From Sipunculus nudus (Eukaryota > Annelida > Sipuncula > Golfingiida > Sipunculidae), in assembly GCA_026874595.1 (NCBI GenBank), contig CM049317.1, positions 12,034,382-12,098,381 on the forward strand: a stretch of 64,000 nt of DNA. Direction: 5' to 3'. This document shows, in pieces, positions 37,331-52,300 of the stretch (within the stretch, counting starts at the first letter, position 1; every line of letters starts with the position of its first letter). A program made the position numbers and the translations under genes. The notes beneath the pieces were generated by a model, which worked only from the letters and a program-made list of their open reading frames with translations, made no database searches and had not been told where the DNA came from.

Positions 37331-40300
37331 GTATGAACAGTTGACAGCTGGGCACAAAATACTTACTGAATAAATGGAAATCCGTTAAACTCTCAGCATT
37401 GAAAACAATAAGTAGTCAAGCTAACTAGTGGAATGTTTCTTATGACCAGTGCATACTTTAACCCTGTGTTGAACATTAAAAGGTCCTGTATTGTTTAGAT
37501 TTAGGTAAAAACATAAGATGTAGATATCATGATGAGGTATATGAAGAAGTTCCAGAACAATGCATAACTTAGACGAGACCTAACTAGGAAAGAAACAGGA
37601 GGAACGTTAGTTAATATTATACATAATGTAATTGTGTAGAGAACATTTAAAAGAACCTGGCGTCTTCATATAGGTATAGTTTCCTCTAAGCACAGCCGTG
37701 AAGTACAAACAATACCTTTTTTGATTTTGAAACCCTGACTTTAAAGAAATAATGAAACGGTTAATATATTATGTTTTACGTGTGTTGCAGGCAGACTCAG
37801 AAGAGCCTTCTCGTCAAGTGTGCCTGGTTACGACTGAAACTGCGAAATTGTTCGGCGGTATGAAGCTCAATAAACAGGTAATGGGGAAATGATAACATGA
37901 ACATTTGAAGATACGGCACAAAGATAACCTGAATTTAATCATATTCTGTTTTGAAAACACTGTTCTATGGTGAAGACAAGAATATACTTTTATATGCATA
38001 AATGTGGCAAAGTATCTGTAGATTGCTTTCATATGAAGGTATATGTTTCACACCTGAACAGACTGAGTCAAAAGGAAAGTGCGGTTACCCGTGCCCTGTT
38101 AAGGTGGTCCCTACAACATGGCCTGAAAAGCACAAATTAGATGAACATATCGAAGACCAGGTAACATTTGATAATATATACTTTAAAATATGAGAATTAC
38201 ACAAACACGAAATGTAAATATCAACTGTTCTAGACGTCTTAAATGGCACTAATTTACAAGTGTAGAAAATAACAATTCCATCGGTTAACCCCGACATTAA
38301 TTTTGTCGAAAAGAAAATTGTTCTCTAGTCATCCTAGATCAGTAGTTATAATCACGTTTGATACCGGAAACTGTTTAAAGATGTGCGGCAGATGTAATAC
38401 CCTTTTTTGTCTTAAATCCTTTAACATGGAATAAGCATGATAAATTATCTGACGACCAGTTACAGGTTACGATAAAAGTATGAACGTTTCACCACATTGG
38501 ACACTAAATCATTGTAAAGCTCATTTTCTATTAAATCACTTTATTAATACGTGAACAGCAGTACATGTTTATAGGTACTTGTCCATTTGACACGTCTATT
38601 TTCATGTCTTTTCATGTCAAGAATGATCAAACGAAATTGATGTCCCCTGGCATTGCTGCAGAAACGATATCAGATACGGTAATTACTTACACATATAAGG
38701 ATAAAATAACACATGGACTGATTTTATGAAACGTATATATTTCCTTTACATATTAAGGCAATCAGCTTACAGTTGAAGACGGTTACAAAACCATTGATTG
38801 ACATAACCCTCGTATTGATAATATACACAATAACGGTATATAACATTAGTAAAACGTAAACAAAAGGTTTTGTGAAGATTGTCATGCATCAAGCTGCTGA
38901 GAATTGTTCCCTGAATATACTTTTCAGTAAAACCATGAAATCATATATCTGTTGATAATTTTGTTTGTTATTCCTGATCTGATAACCATATGTAGATGTA
39001 TATTATTTATAACACAAAAAAAACCCTTTATACCTACAAGATTAAGAGCTCTGGAAAATCTTTTGCTTTGCTCTGGTGAGTAAAAATCAGGAGACATTTC
39101 TTCTGACCCAGCCTGTAAAGAAACTACGGTTTTACTGAACAGTTATCAATCAATTAGGTTATCATTCAGGATAAGTTCTTCCCTAACATGAAATAAAAAA
39201 GGCATCTTTAGAATAGCTACCGCACAGGGTTACCATTTGAATTTTTTTATGACACGGCACATAGGAACCCCGTTAGTACGATGAGTGGCCATAAAACAGC
39301 ATATTCCCAATTCACGTTGAAATTCTACCTGAACATAAAATGTAGATGAGATGTTATTCCTTTCCTATCAAAGGAGAGAGATAAGTTTTATATATATGTT
39401 CGGCCGGAATCGAAAGGAACCTTTTCCGAATCGCTTCCAATTCAGCCTGAGAAAAGGAAACGGCCCTCCGGTAGTAACCTTGACAAAGAGGTTTTGTATG
39501 AGGTAATGACATAAACATATGGCGATACGGCGAAAGATTAACTGAATTAAAGTAAATACCTCTATGTACTAGCAAAGGCAATACATTTATGTGTTAAATC
39601 GGAAAAGGTATTTGTTCACACCTTAACAATGGGGGTGCCTATTGTCCCATCTCTAGTAATTCAGGAGAAATGCAATTAGCTCGATGACTTTCTGCAGTTT
39701 TTGATATACCTAACCTTAACTGTTTCGCGTTATACCTATTATCACAAATACCAAAATGACCAATGAACAACAGCTAACGATCCCAATTCCGGCAAACTCA
39801 TGTAAACATTAGTCCATACAAAGTTTTAAGTAATGAGAAAATCTTAAACACTTTTGCTCTTTTTTAATTAAAATGCCATAGCCTGGAACTGTAAAATTAT
39901 ATGTTGTATCAGGGTATCTTGAGCGCAAATGCGATCCGTTGCACTGTAGTGTCTGCCAAATCTCCCTTGCGTGACTCGTGCGACCTCCGCCGCCGGTGAT
40001 CTCTGCCGTGACAGCCGTACCTCGCCCGTCTCATTCACAGCTTTCTTTCCAGATGTACCTCACCCACATGTCACATTAGAGCGCCATCTCTCGACCCTTA
40101 GTTCTTGGGGAAACACCTGTGTTGACTATAGGGTTCTCTGGTGCTATCCAGTCAACCTCGACCATATCCAGCGGTTTTCGCTATAGCATCGGCTCTCGGA
40201 CCCTGGAGCAGAAACTATGCGCCCTGGGCTACTCAACCCCTCAGAATTTGATACCAGCAATGCTTAAGAGCTACTAGAAAAAAGTACACACACACAAACT

Positions 40301-42047
40301 CTGGGGACACACAGATAAAAATTGCAGTGGTGGTCTACCGCTTAGAGAGTTCCCTATTCTGAAAACGTTACATCATATGCATGGGATATTGCATAACGGC
40401 TCAAATTAAAATTAGCTTTGCACCAACTGTATCTGTAGAATTCATGTTGACAAATAGAAAAAAGGTAACTGAAGGAGTTTTGTTGCATATCCGTGGAAGA
40501 AGAATGATCACTAGATACAAAACGCCATTTGCAAAACTGGGGTTCCTCTGACTTGCTGTCAGATGTCTTTATCTGGCGTGTTTGGATTTTCGAGGGATTC
40601 CAAATGTTCTAAACACGTGGATATAATCAAAAGGAATAACCTGTTATTGTATGATTGGTGTTTTCTGAGATATGTTTCAATAAACTTTCAAGCGGTTATC
40701 TTTGGGTTATAAACGTTTGATATCCGAATAAGGCCCTTTAAAGTTACATATTCGGAAAATGTCAACCGGTGCTTTGGACGCCAAACGCACTTACAGCGGT
40801 AATATTCACAGTCTCTGTGATGCTCTCGGTATTATGCTTACAGACATTGTACTTGTATCATATTTACATGTGCTGGGCTTTGGCAACAGTTGTCGGACTG
40901 TGACAGCCTCCGATATCACTGTCCACTAAACTTCTATGCTGAATTCTACTTTGCACTATGTTTTCCCCTAAAGCTGTCCTACAACAATCTACAAATACTT
41001 CTACTGTGCACTGGCTTGTAAAAATAGCCAGGTAATCCGAACATTCTTTTCTGTATGATATGAACTAGAATACATATATGCGACAAGACACAATTAGCCA
41101 AGAAAACAGCTTATTCTTGTATATGGAAGGGTCCATAATATAAAGAATGAAGACCGTGACTAAAATAATGTTCAGATATTGCTTATAAAAAGCACATTGA
41201 TCTATATTCGGAATAATAATATTAGAATATGAGACAAGGAATACTAGCTAATTTACGTTTTGATGTTACTTCAGTTGTTTCTACCCGAGGAGACAATAAA
41301 GAGACTGGAAGTTACACATTATGCCAAGGCGACAGAGGAGATAGAGGCTGTTGCACTTGAACAGGTATGTTTTGAAGGATTCATAGGAGATAAGGTCAAT
41401 CCTTGATTAACTCAGGGAAACCTTCTGTGTGACGCTACTGCTTTTTGCATTTTTTATTTTCAACCAACCTTTTTATACAGGACCCCTTGGTAATTATCAT
41501 CTGAATTTATGATGGATATCATAAGTCGTTTTCAGATGTCACAGCTTTCAATCCAACCGTACTCAAGGGTCAACTTTGTAACTGGCCCGCTTTTCCTAAA
41601 CGTTCTAAAGATAAAGTTGATGAGGGTAAGGATAAGAGATCTTAAAGTATAAAATATATTGTAGGTTCCATGTTTGTTACCAAACAAGCCTTTAAGCCAA
41701 ACTATCTGTTAATTACTTGACATGTGTATAATGCTCGCAGATAATATTTTATTGAGTTATCCAGGAAGTTATCCATATTGTTGAAATGTGCGTTCATACC
41801 TGTTAGCTGGGGAATGAACGCATAATTGTCATCCTCGAAACAACTATATTTTATCAATATACGTGTTGCTGTAACGTCTTACAGAGTGTAAAGAAGGAGA
41901 AAACAATCGTTTATGCGGAACCCGAATGCAAAATAGATCCACAATTACTAGTCACTTCAAGAGAGTGCTGCCACGTTCGGGTTGAAAAGGTACCTTTGGA
42001 AGCACTATGTTGCTTTTCAATTATTACGGCTGTTTTTCATTTCCAAT

Positions 42048-42126
<79 letters not shown>

Positions 42127-44321
42127 TTAAATAAACATGTATGCGTCAACAAAATACATTAATTTCAAAGAAGTTTTATTTGAAAATTTTTATTAATGTT
42201 CCTAGACAATAAAATACATCTACTGTAAATCCTGGTCTACAGGGTTTCCTTGTATATGAAATGGTACACATGGTGAATGAAGGCCGTGACTGCAATAACG
42301 TTCAGAAATTAATAAAAAAAAAACATATTGACCTTTCCTCTGGGAATAATAATACTATAAAAAGAATACCAACTTAATTTACATTACATATGCTGCTTTA
42401 GCTGATTGTACCCGATGAGAAAATAAAGTCATTGGGAATTACGCATTTGGCCAAAGCGACGGAGGAGGAGCCTGTTGCACTTAAACAGGTATGTTTTGCC
42501 GTAGTTATTGCAGATGAAGTTAATCATTGACCATATCTGAGTAAACATCTTGGTCAATTGTAATGAACCTTCTGCGTAGCACTGCTGGGTTTTTTCTTCC
42601 TTTTTTTTTAGTTTGCAAATTTATATAGGGCCTCTTGGTAATTGGGTGTCATCTGAATAAAGGACAGGTATATCTTGTTTTCCGCTGTCACAGTTTTAGG
42701 TCCAGCCGCACTCAAAGGTCAACTATGTAACTAGTCCCATTTTCCCAGACGGTTTTAAAATAAAATTGATGTTTTTAAGTAAAAGAGCTCTTAAAGAATA
42801 AAACATATTCCAGGCTCAATATTTTTAATTAACAAACCATCATTTAACACAAACTAGTGTAATTTGATATAACTTGTGATGTGTGCAACGTTCCGAGATA
42901 AGGTCTATCATGTATCATTTGTTGTTGGCGCTTATGGGCGCTCGAATAACACCGTATATATTTCAAACAAAGAACTTTTGTTGCCGTCCGTTGCACTGCT
43001 AAAGGGATCACGCGATATACGTGATGTGATAATTTTGTATCTCATTCATTAATCACATTTTCAGAAACAATATTGTTTATTACAATTAAGTTGTCAAGTA
43101 TATTTTAAATATTTTTTTTTGTGTTCATACGTATGGTAGCCTGGGAATGAATTAGTCACTGCCATTATCAAAACAACTACCTATGAACATTACTCGCGTG
43201 ATGCTGTAACTTCTTACAGAGTGAAACGGTAGAAAAAAATAATTGTTACTGAGGAATTTGAATGTAAAATAGATCCAGAAATCTTGGTTGCTTCAAAAGA
43301 ATGCTCCCACATTTCGGTTGAAGAGGTTCATTTAGGCAACTTTACATTATTAATGACTTATAACTGGCGTTTGTCAATGGTAGTATTTTTTATCTTAATA
43401 CCAATGTTTTTATTTACATGATATATTAATTTAAAAGAATTATTGTTGGAGTATTTTGTTTAATGTTCCTAGACGATATAAACACATATCCTACAAAACA
43501 AGGTCCAAAAAAACTTGAGTATAATAATGTACACTAAACATTGAATGCATTGTAGTGATCCACCTGTATGGTGGTGTTGCTTTATGGATTACAACGACCC
43601 ATTTATATCAGTTCTATGATAACTCAATACCATATGAAATTATGATGAATATAAATCGTTTTCAGATGTCACAGTTTAATGTTATATGAATCTGTGATGG
43701 GTATATCTGGTTTTCAGATGTCAAAGCTGTTAACCCAACCGCACTCAAGGGTCAACTTTGTAAGTGGCTGCCTTTTCCTAGACGGTTTCAAGATAAACAT
43801 GGTGGAGGTAACTAGAAGAGATATTAAAGCATGAAATGTAATCCAGGTTTAACGGGTGTTAACAAGTCGTTCTTAAACTCAATCTGGTGAATTTTTTGTA
43901 TGGAGATGTAACGTTCGCAGATAATGCCTACTAAGGGACCCAGTATGATTTAAAACTTTTGTGAATGTCTATGCAAACGTGGTCACTAAGGAATGATCCT
44001 AACAGTGCTATCCTCGAAACAACTGTCTTTTAAAAATACACGTGCTGCTCTAACCTCTTACAGAGTGTCAAGGAAGAGACAATAATCTGTACTGTGGTAC
44101 CTGAATGCAAAATATATCCACAGTTACTGATCAGAGAATGCTGCCACATTGGACTTGAAAAGGTAGGCTTACCTAGCAGCAGCAATAGATTGCTTCTGAA
44201 TTAAAGCAGCCGTTTGTCATGTTATTTCGAGGATTAGTACACGTTAATAAACATTAATGTATCAATATTATTCATTAAAATGAAAGGAATATAACCGGTG
44301 AATTTTGTTTTCTATTCCTAG

Positions 44322-44363
<42 letters not shown>

Positions 44364-46075
44364 AAAATGCTTGGTCTACAGGATTTCATTGTATATGGAA
44401 TGGTACATTACATATAAAAAACCATAGCTTTGACAGATACAAGTTTCAGAGATTGCCCCAAAACAGATTAACCTATATGTAAGTTTCATTTGACTTATGC
44501 TGTGTAATTAAAGGAATACAAGTTCAGTTAACTGAGGTATGCTGTTTCAGTTAATTGTACCCGTGGAGACGATACAAACAGTGGAAATTATACATTATGC
44601 CAAAGCGACGGAGGAGAAAGAGCCCATTGAACTTGAACAGGTAAGATTTGAATTAGTTATGGAACATAGTTTAATCATTTGATCATATTTAGGTAAACTT
44701 CATGATAAAATATAATGACCCTTCTCCGCGGCGCTGCTGCTGCTGCTTTTACCATTTTTTAGTTTTACCATTTTTTTAGTTTTACAATCAACCCTTTTGT
44801 GTACGTCTCTTTTGTAATTGAATGTCATATGAATCTATGGTAGGTACATGATTTTCAGCTGTCACAGTTCTTGATCCAACCGCTATCAAGGGTCAACTTT
44901 GTAACTGGCTGCCTTTTCCTCGATGGTTCAATGATAAAGTTGATGGAGGTAAGAAGTAGTGATATTTAAAGAATGGAATATATTCCATGTAAACTGTTTG
45001 CAAACAAACTGTCTTTTAACTGAAACTGTTGACTTATGGTATTGAGATGAAACGTTCGCAGATAATGTCTATAAATATATCCGGTCTGTGTTCCACTTCT
45101 TGTGATTGTGCGTTCAAACGAGATAACGGAAGAATTAACCCTAGATTGCCATACTCGAAACAACTGTCTCTTGAAAATACCCGTGCTGCTCTATCGCCTT
45201 ACAGAGTGTAAAAGACAAGAAAACAGTCGTTACTACGGAACCGGAATGCAAAATAGATCCACAATTACTAGTCGCATCGAGAGAACACTGCCACGTTCGG
45301 CTTGAAAAGGTATCTTAGAGCAGCAATAGCTTGCTTTCGAATGAAAACAGCTGTGTATCATTTCAAACATTAGCATATATTAATACATAAGACTGAATCA
45401 ACATGATATATTAATCTGAAAGGAATATTATTGAGAAATTCTTGTCAATGTTCTTAGACAATGTAAACATATTTACTTTAAAGCCTGGTCTCATGGGCTT
45501 CCTTGTATTTGAAATGAAACATAACATAAATAATTAAGACCTTGACTGAAGTAATTTTTAATTTTTTCAGAGATTATTTAAAATTGTTTTGACCTATTCT
45601 GAGGTATAACAATAATAAAATGTGTGATATAAAGGAATACTAGCTAATTAACCTTACATATGCTACTTTAGTTGATTGTATCAGAGGAGACAATAAAGAC
45701 AGTGGAAATTATACATTTTGCCAATGCGATGGAGCAGAAAGAGCCTGTTGCACTGGAACGGGTAGGTTTTGAATTGTTTTTTTTCAAATAAGGTTAATCG
45801 TGTGATTATGTTTAAGGACACATCTTGATCAACTGACATGAACTTTTTGCTTGGTGCTGCTGAATTTTGCATTTTTGGTTTACAACCAACCCATTTATAT
45901 AGGCCCTTATGGTATTTGAATGTCAAAAGGATATATGATGAGTATATCTCGTTTTCAGATGTCCCAGGTGTTAGTCCAACCGCACTCAAAGGTTAACTTT
46001 GTAACTGGTCCCTTATCAATATTATTCATTAAAATGAAAGGAATATAACTGTTGAATTTTGTTTTCTATTCCTAG

Positions 46076-46135
<60 letters not shown>

Positions 46136-49100
46136 TGCTTGGTCTACAGGATTTCATTGTATATGGAATGGTACATTACAACCATAGCTTTGACAGATAC
46201 AAGTTTCAGAGATTGCCCCTAAACAGATTAACCTATATGTAAGTTTCATTTGACTTATGCTGTGTAATTAAAGGAATACAAGTTCAGTTAACTGAGGTAT
46301 GCTGTTTCAGTTAATTGTACCCGTGGAGACGATACAAACAGTGGAAATTATACATTATGCCAAAGCGACGGAGGAGAAAGAGCCAATTGAACTTGAACAG
46401 GTAAGATTTGAATTAGTTATGGAACATAGTTTAATCATTTGATCATATTTAGGTAAACTTCATGATAAAATATAATGACCCTTCTCCGCGGCGCTGCTGC
46501 TGCTGTTTTTACCATTTTTTTAGTTTTACCATTTTTTTAGGTTTACAATCAACCCTTTTGTGTACGTCTCTTTAGTAATTGAATGTCATATGAATCTATG
46601 GTGGGTACATGATTTTCAGCTGTCACAGTTCTTGATCCAACCGCTATCAAGGGTCAACTTTGTAACTGGCTGCCTTTTCCTCGATGGTTCAATGATAAAG
46701 TTGATGGAGGTAAGAAGTAGTGATATTTAAAGAATGGAATATATTCCATGTAAACTGTTTGCAAACAAACTGTCTTTTAACTGAAACTGTTGACTTATGG
46801 TATTGAGATGAAACGTTCGCAGATAATGTCTATAAATATATCCGGTATGTGTTCCACTTCTTGTGATTGTGCGTTCAAACGAGATAACGGAAGAATTAAC
46901 CCTACATTGCCATACTCGAAACAACTGTCTTTTGAAAATACCCGTGCTGCTCTATCCTCTTACAGAGTGTAAAAGACAAGAAAACAGTCGTTACTACGGA
47001 ACCGGAATGCAAAATAGATCCACAATTACTAGTCGCATCGAGAGAACACTGCCACGTTCGGCTTGAAAAGGTATCTTAGAGCAGCAATAGCTTGCTTTCG
47101 AATAAAAACAGCTGTGTATCATTTCAAACATTAGCATATATTAATACATAAGACTGAATCAACATGATATATTAATCTGAAAGGAATATTATTGAGAAAT
47201 TCTTCTCAATGTTCTTAGACAATGTAAACATATTTACTTTAAAGCCTGGTCTCATGGGCTTCCTTGTATTTGAAATGAAACATAACATAAATAATTAAGA
47301 CCTTGACTGGAGTAATTTTTAATTTTTTCAGAGATTATTTAAAATTGTTTTGACCTATTCTGAGGTATAACAATAATAAAATGTGTGATATAAAGGAATA
47401 CTAGCTAATTAACCTTACATATGCTACTTTAGTTGATTGTATCAGAGGAGACAATAAAGACAGTGGAAATTATACATTTTGCCAATGCGATGGAGCAGAA
47501 AGAGCCTGTTGCACTGGAACGGGTAGGTTTTGAATTGGTTATTTTCAAATAAGGTTAATCGTGTAATCATGTTTAAGGACACATCTTGATCAACTGACAT
47601 GAACTTTTTGCTTGGTGCTGCTGAATTTTGCATTTTTGGTTTACAACCAACCCATTTATATAGGCCCTTATGGTATTCGAATGTCATAAGGATATATGAT
47701 GAGTATATCTCGTTTTCAGATGTCCCAGGTGTTAGTCCAACCGCACTCAAAGGTTAACTTTGGAACTGGTCCCTTTCTCCTAGACCAATTTATGATAAAA
47801 TTGATGGAGGTAAGTAGGCGACATCTTAAAGATTAAAATAAATTTAAGGTTTAATGCTTGTTAACGCAAACTAGTGTTTTAAGTAACTTGAGATGTGTGT
47901 AAGTTTTCAAGATACTGTTTATTAAGTTTCCCGCTACGTTTACCATATTTTGCGAATATGCGTGGATACTTATGGAAGCTGGGGAGTTATTGTGATAATT
48001 AAAACAACTGTCTTTAAACAAAACTGTTACTATAACTTCTTACAGAGAGCGAAGGTACAGAAATCAATTATTATAGTGGAACCTGAATGCAAAATAGATC
48101 CACAATTACTAGTCGCTTCACGAGAATGCTGCCACATTCGGTTTGAAAAGGTTTGAAAAGAGTATAAATATATTGTATTAAAATTGTCACATCCGTTATT
48201 CATTTCCAGCTTTAAAAAAATGTTATTTAACCTGAATGTGTCACAAATGAAAAGTAATGTGAAAGGAAAGTTATTGGAGTATTTTGTTTAATGTTTCAAT
48301 GTATAATTATATATACATCTGCTATCAAATGAGGTCTACATAATTATCTTCTACATAGAATTACAAAAAAACATAATATTACAAAACGTATTTACATGTA
48401 ATGGTTAGATTAAAGATGGTTTGATAAAAGAAATTCCAGCTAACTTTCCGTTACGTATTCTAATTTAGTTGTTTGTACCAGGGGAGATAATAAAGCCAGT
48501 GGAAATTATACATTTTGCAAAAGCGACAAAAGAGGAGGTGTCTATTGAACTCAATCAGGTATATTTTAAAATAGCCGTGCAAGATAAGAAAAAAACCGAT
48601 TGACCATATTTCAGTAAATGTCTAAATTAACTGTGCTAAAGCTATACTGCCTTATTAAGTAAATTTAAATTTTATAAAGGAAACACCATCTACATTTACG
48701 TTACGTATCTTGTTTTAGTCATTTGTGTTCGACATACTACAAAAATAGTATTGGTAAAGAAGGGAATACATATAATTCTGTTGAACTCAAATGCAATATT
48801 GAACCATAAATACTATAGAAAAGAAAGTTATTAAAATCCCTCATGTTCGTGAATTAATCAGCGTAACATATTTTTTACGATATAAATTAATCCAAAATTC
48901 AATAATAATTATAATCATTACCGTAAATTATAATTATAAAATGCTGGAGTCATATACACGTGAATACTCTTCTGTGCTTATTTTATATCCCCACTAGCGT
49001 ACACACTTAAAGACTGCTTTAGACATTTGTATCTCTGAAACCAATATAAACCTCCGTGTATATATTAACAGGCTCGTGAAAATGAGAGGATCATTGTACT

Positions 49101-49272
49101 ATCGGGAGTAAACCAGGCTGAGATATTGCCAAGAGAACGTGAAATACAATATTTCAGAAAGGTAATTTAAATTTGTCAGTGTGCACAGATTGTTTACGAA
49201 ATAAACGTAGGGATGATACATTACGTTCAAAAGATTCAGAGCATGCAGCATATTATTGCAAAGAATACACAA

Positions 49273-49343
<71 letters not shown>

Positions 49344-52300
49344 ACTGGGATTCATCCCTCCACAATTCATAATTGCGACGCATTTTAATGTCTTGCCTGC
49401 TGAAGCATTTCATTCACAACCGACGTCACATCAGGCCCCCGTATCCATCAGATCTCTCACATCACTCTCATAGCCGACTGGACATCTTGTCCAAGATTTG
49501 ATCTGACATAATTAAACGGCTCTAGACCTTGTCCTTACAACATAGCAAAGACTAACAATCGATATTGTAACGTCGTTGTCTGTCTGAATCACGCCCTTTG
49601 CACATACATACGCTGTTATATCCGAAACACTATCTTTAATACGTTCCCCTTCTCTAATACAAACAAATGCCCTGCTCAAAACTCGCGAGTAAGAAACGAT
49701 AGCTTGTGCGTCTACGCGATCAGCTGCACTTTTGTATAAAAGAGAGAGAGAGAGAGATTAGTCGTAAATAGTGTTGTACAGCTTGTTTGATTTCGTATCC
49801 ATATATTAACAGCAGTTATTATTTTCAGACGAAATAACAAAGTGTGAGTTAAACTGATACAGGATGCTTTACAAGCTTGCACGCATGTGTATGTCATTAA
49901 AACAATAAAAATTTCTCAGCAGTAAATACTTAAATAAATAATTGAATTTTGTACATTGAATACTCTTAGTGTAATACTATAAAACTATACTTGCATGCTC
50001 GAAATTTTTTTACAGCCATTGTATCATTATCAATTTTTCGACGTAACTAAATATTACTCAGAAAGGGAAAGGCAGAGACAAAAGGTAGATAGACTTATAA
50101 TATTTGATTCAGAAATTGAGATATATAGTTTGAACATCAAACAAAAAGTATGCCTAATCGATCTGAATAAAGCTTAAAATAAACTTTCCATGGTGAAAGC
50201 TCAATAATACACATGACGCCATATTATAGTTTTTTTCTTTGATTTATTTCAAGAGGACATATCAATATGGCGCAGAATTCCTAAAAGATCGACCAATGAA
50301 TACACCAACTTCGGTATGTATAAAACTTTACCGTCAGCAAAACCATGTTAACATAATGCTATATTTTTCATGTTATATAAGCCCATTTTACCATTTTGCC
50401 TAGTTGGACAGTATTGACGAAGACAGGTTTTTGGATTTTACATGTTGAGCGATATTGCTCCTTTGCATAACCACATTAATAAACCCTGTTTATACGATGT
50501 TGACTGCATTAAAATTCTCTACATGACATACGGCCCGGGGAACGGGCGGTGTGTCACAATATCCATATGGAATGTGTAGTAGACTGCTTATGAAATGAAT
50601 CATTGATATTTAAATTATTCAAATTATTTATTAAATTATCAGTTAAATAAGTACAGTGGAACCTGTGTGAAATCCCTTCTGTCTAATAAGACAACCTGTC
50701 TATAAATACCAGCTTTTGGTGAACTGAAAACACTCGCAATGGTTAAAAATATCTTGTTTGATTTAACTACCTGTACATTCAGACCATGTTTGGATTTCTT
50801 ATTACACAAGTTTCACTGTTTTATCATAGTAACTACCTCAAGTGTAAGTAATTGTCAAATGCTCTTTATATTTCCAGCAAACGGCTCGGTATCCACCATT
50901 TTACGTATTGAAGTATTATGAAATAAGGAGAAGACAAACAAGAGATGTAGGTTATTGATTATATTATAAATATTCTTTCAGAGGGCCTTATATTCAAAAC
51001 CGACCTACATACAAAAGTTTCGTTTGAGAAAGTTAAATTATATACATTATAGAATGCTACCATTTTTTTTCTTTATATTATTTCCAGAGGACCTATCGAT
51101 ATGGAAAAGAGTTACTAAGAGATCAAAACTTAACCTCACCAACCTCGGTATTATTCAGCATTTCCTTCATTATGAAGACTCTGTTAGGAGAAAACCATTT
51201 AACAATTCTCATTATTTGGAGAAACATCCTAAAAGCATTACATTTTCATCTTTCAGCGACTTTGGTATCATAAATAATTTTTCTTTGATGTGAACTTTCC
51301 GTAGTCAAAATTAAAATCACCATAACTATACAATACAAACTATCTAAGGCTTTATTTTTCATTTGACTGTATTACAATTGAAGTTCAAAGATCTTAGGCA
51401 GTCAACTAGTCAAGATTCAAGAAATGGCAGAAGCAATGCTGAAGTTTATGTTGCAAGAGACGTAAGTCGCTCTCATTTTCTATCATATATTACAAGAATG
51501 AAATATATTCATGCTTTGTTAAATCCTATATTTATATGCTAATGAATTACCTGTATGCGTTTTACAACTGCGGATATTTGTTTAGATTTCTTTACAAGAA
51601 GAGATGACAAATATACTGGGAAATGTACATTCAACTAAAGCTAAAGAAGGAGGTGAATCTGAACAGGTGTGTTTCAAGGCGCAGTATTCCAAAGTAATCC
51701 GTCTAGCAGAATTATGCCCTTTTTCATTTACTCATTTGGTAGCTCATTTAATACGATGCTTCTGTTTTTTATGTTTTATTTTAATATCTAAAGAATAAAG
51801 TAAGCTTCATTGTAAGGAGGTGACACTCATTCAATCTTCAGGAATGATATGTTCCAAATATGTAGGATTTCTAGCAAGGGATCAGTGTTCTCCCCTGAAC
51901 GACTTTAGGTACCATTTGTTTCACAGGACTGTGAGTGAAACCTAATTTTCGGCATAGGCATCTATCAGTCAAGCGGAAATCTGGTCAAGTAGACGGATTT
52001 TCCATTGTTGTTATTCTTACTTTTACTTTTATTACATATGATCATTACCGAGAAAGAAAATAATCAAAGCAATATATAAACATTCCATAAACTTAGGTGA
52101 TATTTTCCCTGAACAGTACTGGAGGATAGTAAAACGCAATTGGAATTATTAAAATATTTATATCTAAAGACGTTATTCCTTTATAATGATTAGGTGATTT
52201 CATATAGGTTCCTACAACTAAAAGACTTGTTTCTGTACGTGAATTTCCCCGTTCAGTTATATCGACGTTTTCGAGTAGTTTTCAGTTAATTTGTCCTTAT

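Larger units (their letters stand above)
44265..47777 (+). repeat. Recent tandem duplication, unit about 1,755 bp
   Basis: 44265-46016 is repeated at 46017-47777 with very few differences across exons and introns. The junction is visible at 46013-46020, where B5 switches into 'tatcaatattattcatt' from the earlier intron. The TA tract length is the largest difference. Confidence 0.9.

Noticed and set aside
40974-41031. Possible phase-0 exon between the LTR fragment and A1
   Set aside because: Although bordered by AG and GT, it contains TAA in phase 0 and only opens in a phase that does not match its neighbours.
41275-48558. Alternative reading (phase 1) of exons A, B and C, giving Cys-rich peptides such as RGDNKDSGNYTFCQ from A5 and KGQLCNWLPFPRWF from B4
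   Set aside because: It looks protein-like in single copies, but stops interrupt it in A1, A2, A4, A6, A8, B7, C1, C3, C4 and C7. Phase 0 is open in nearly all copies and its differences are mostly synonymous.
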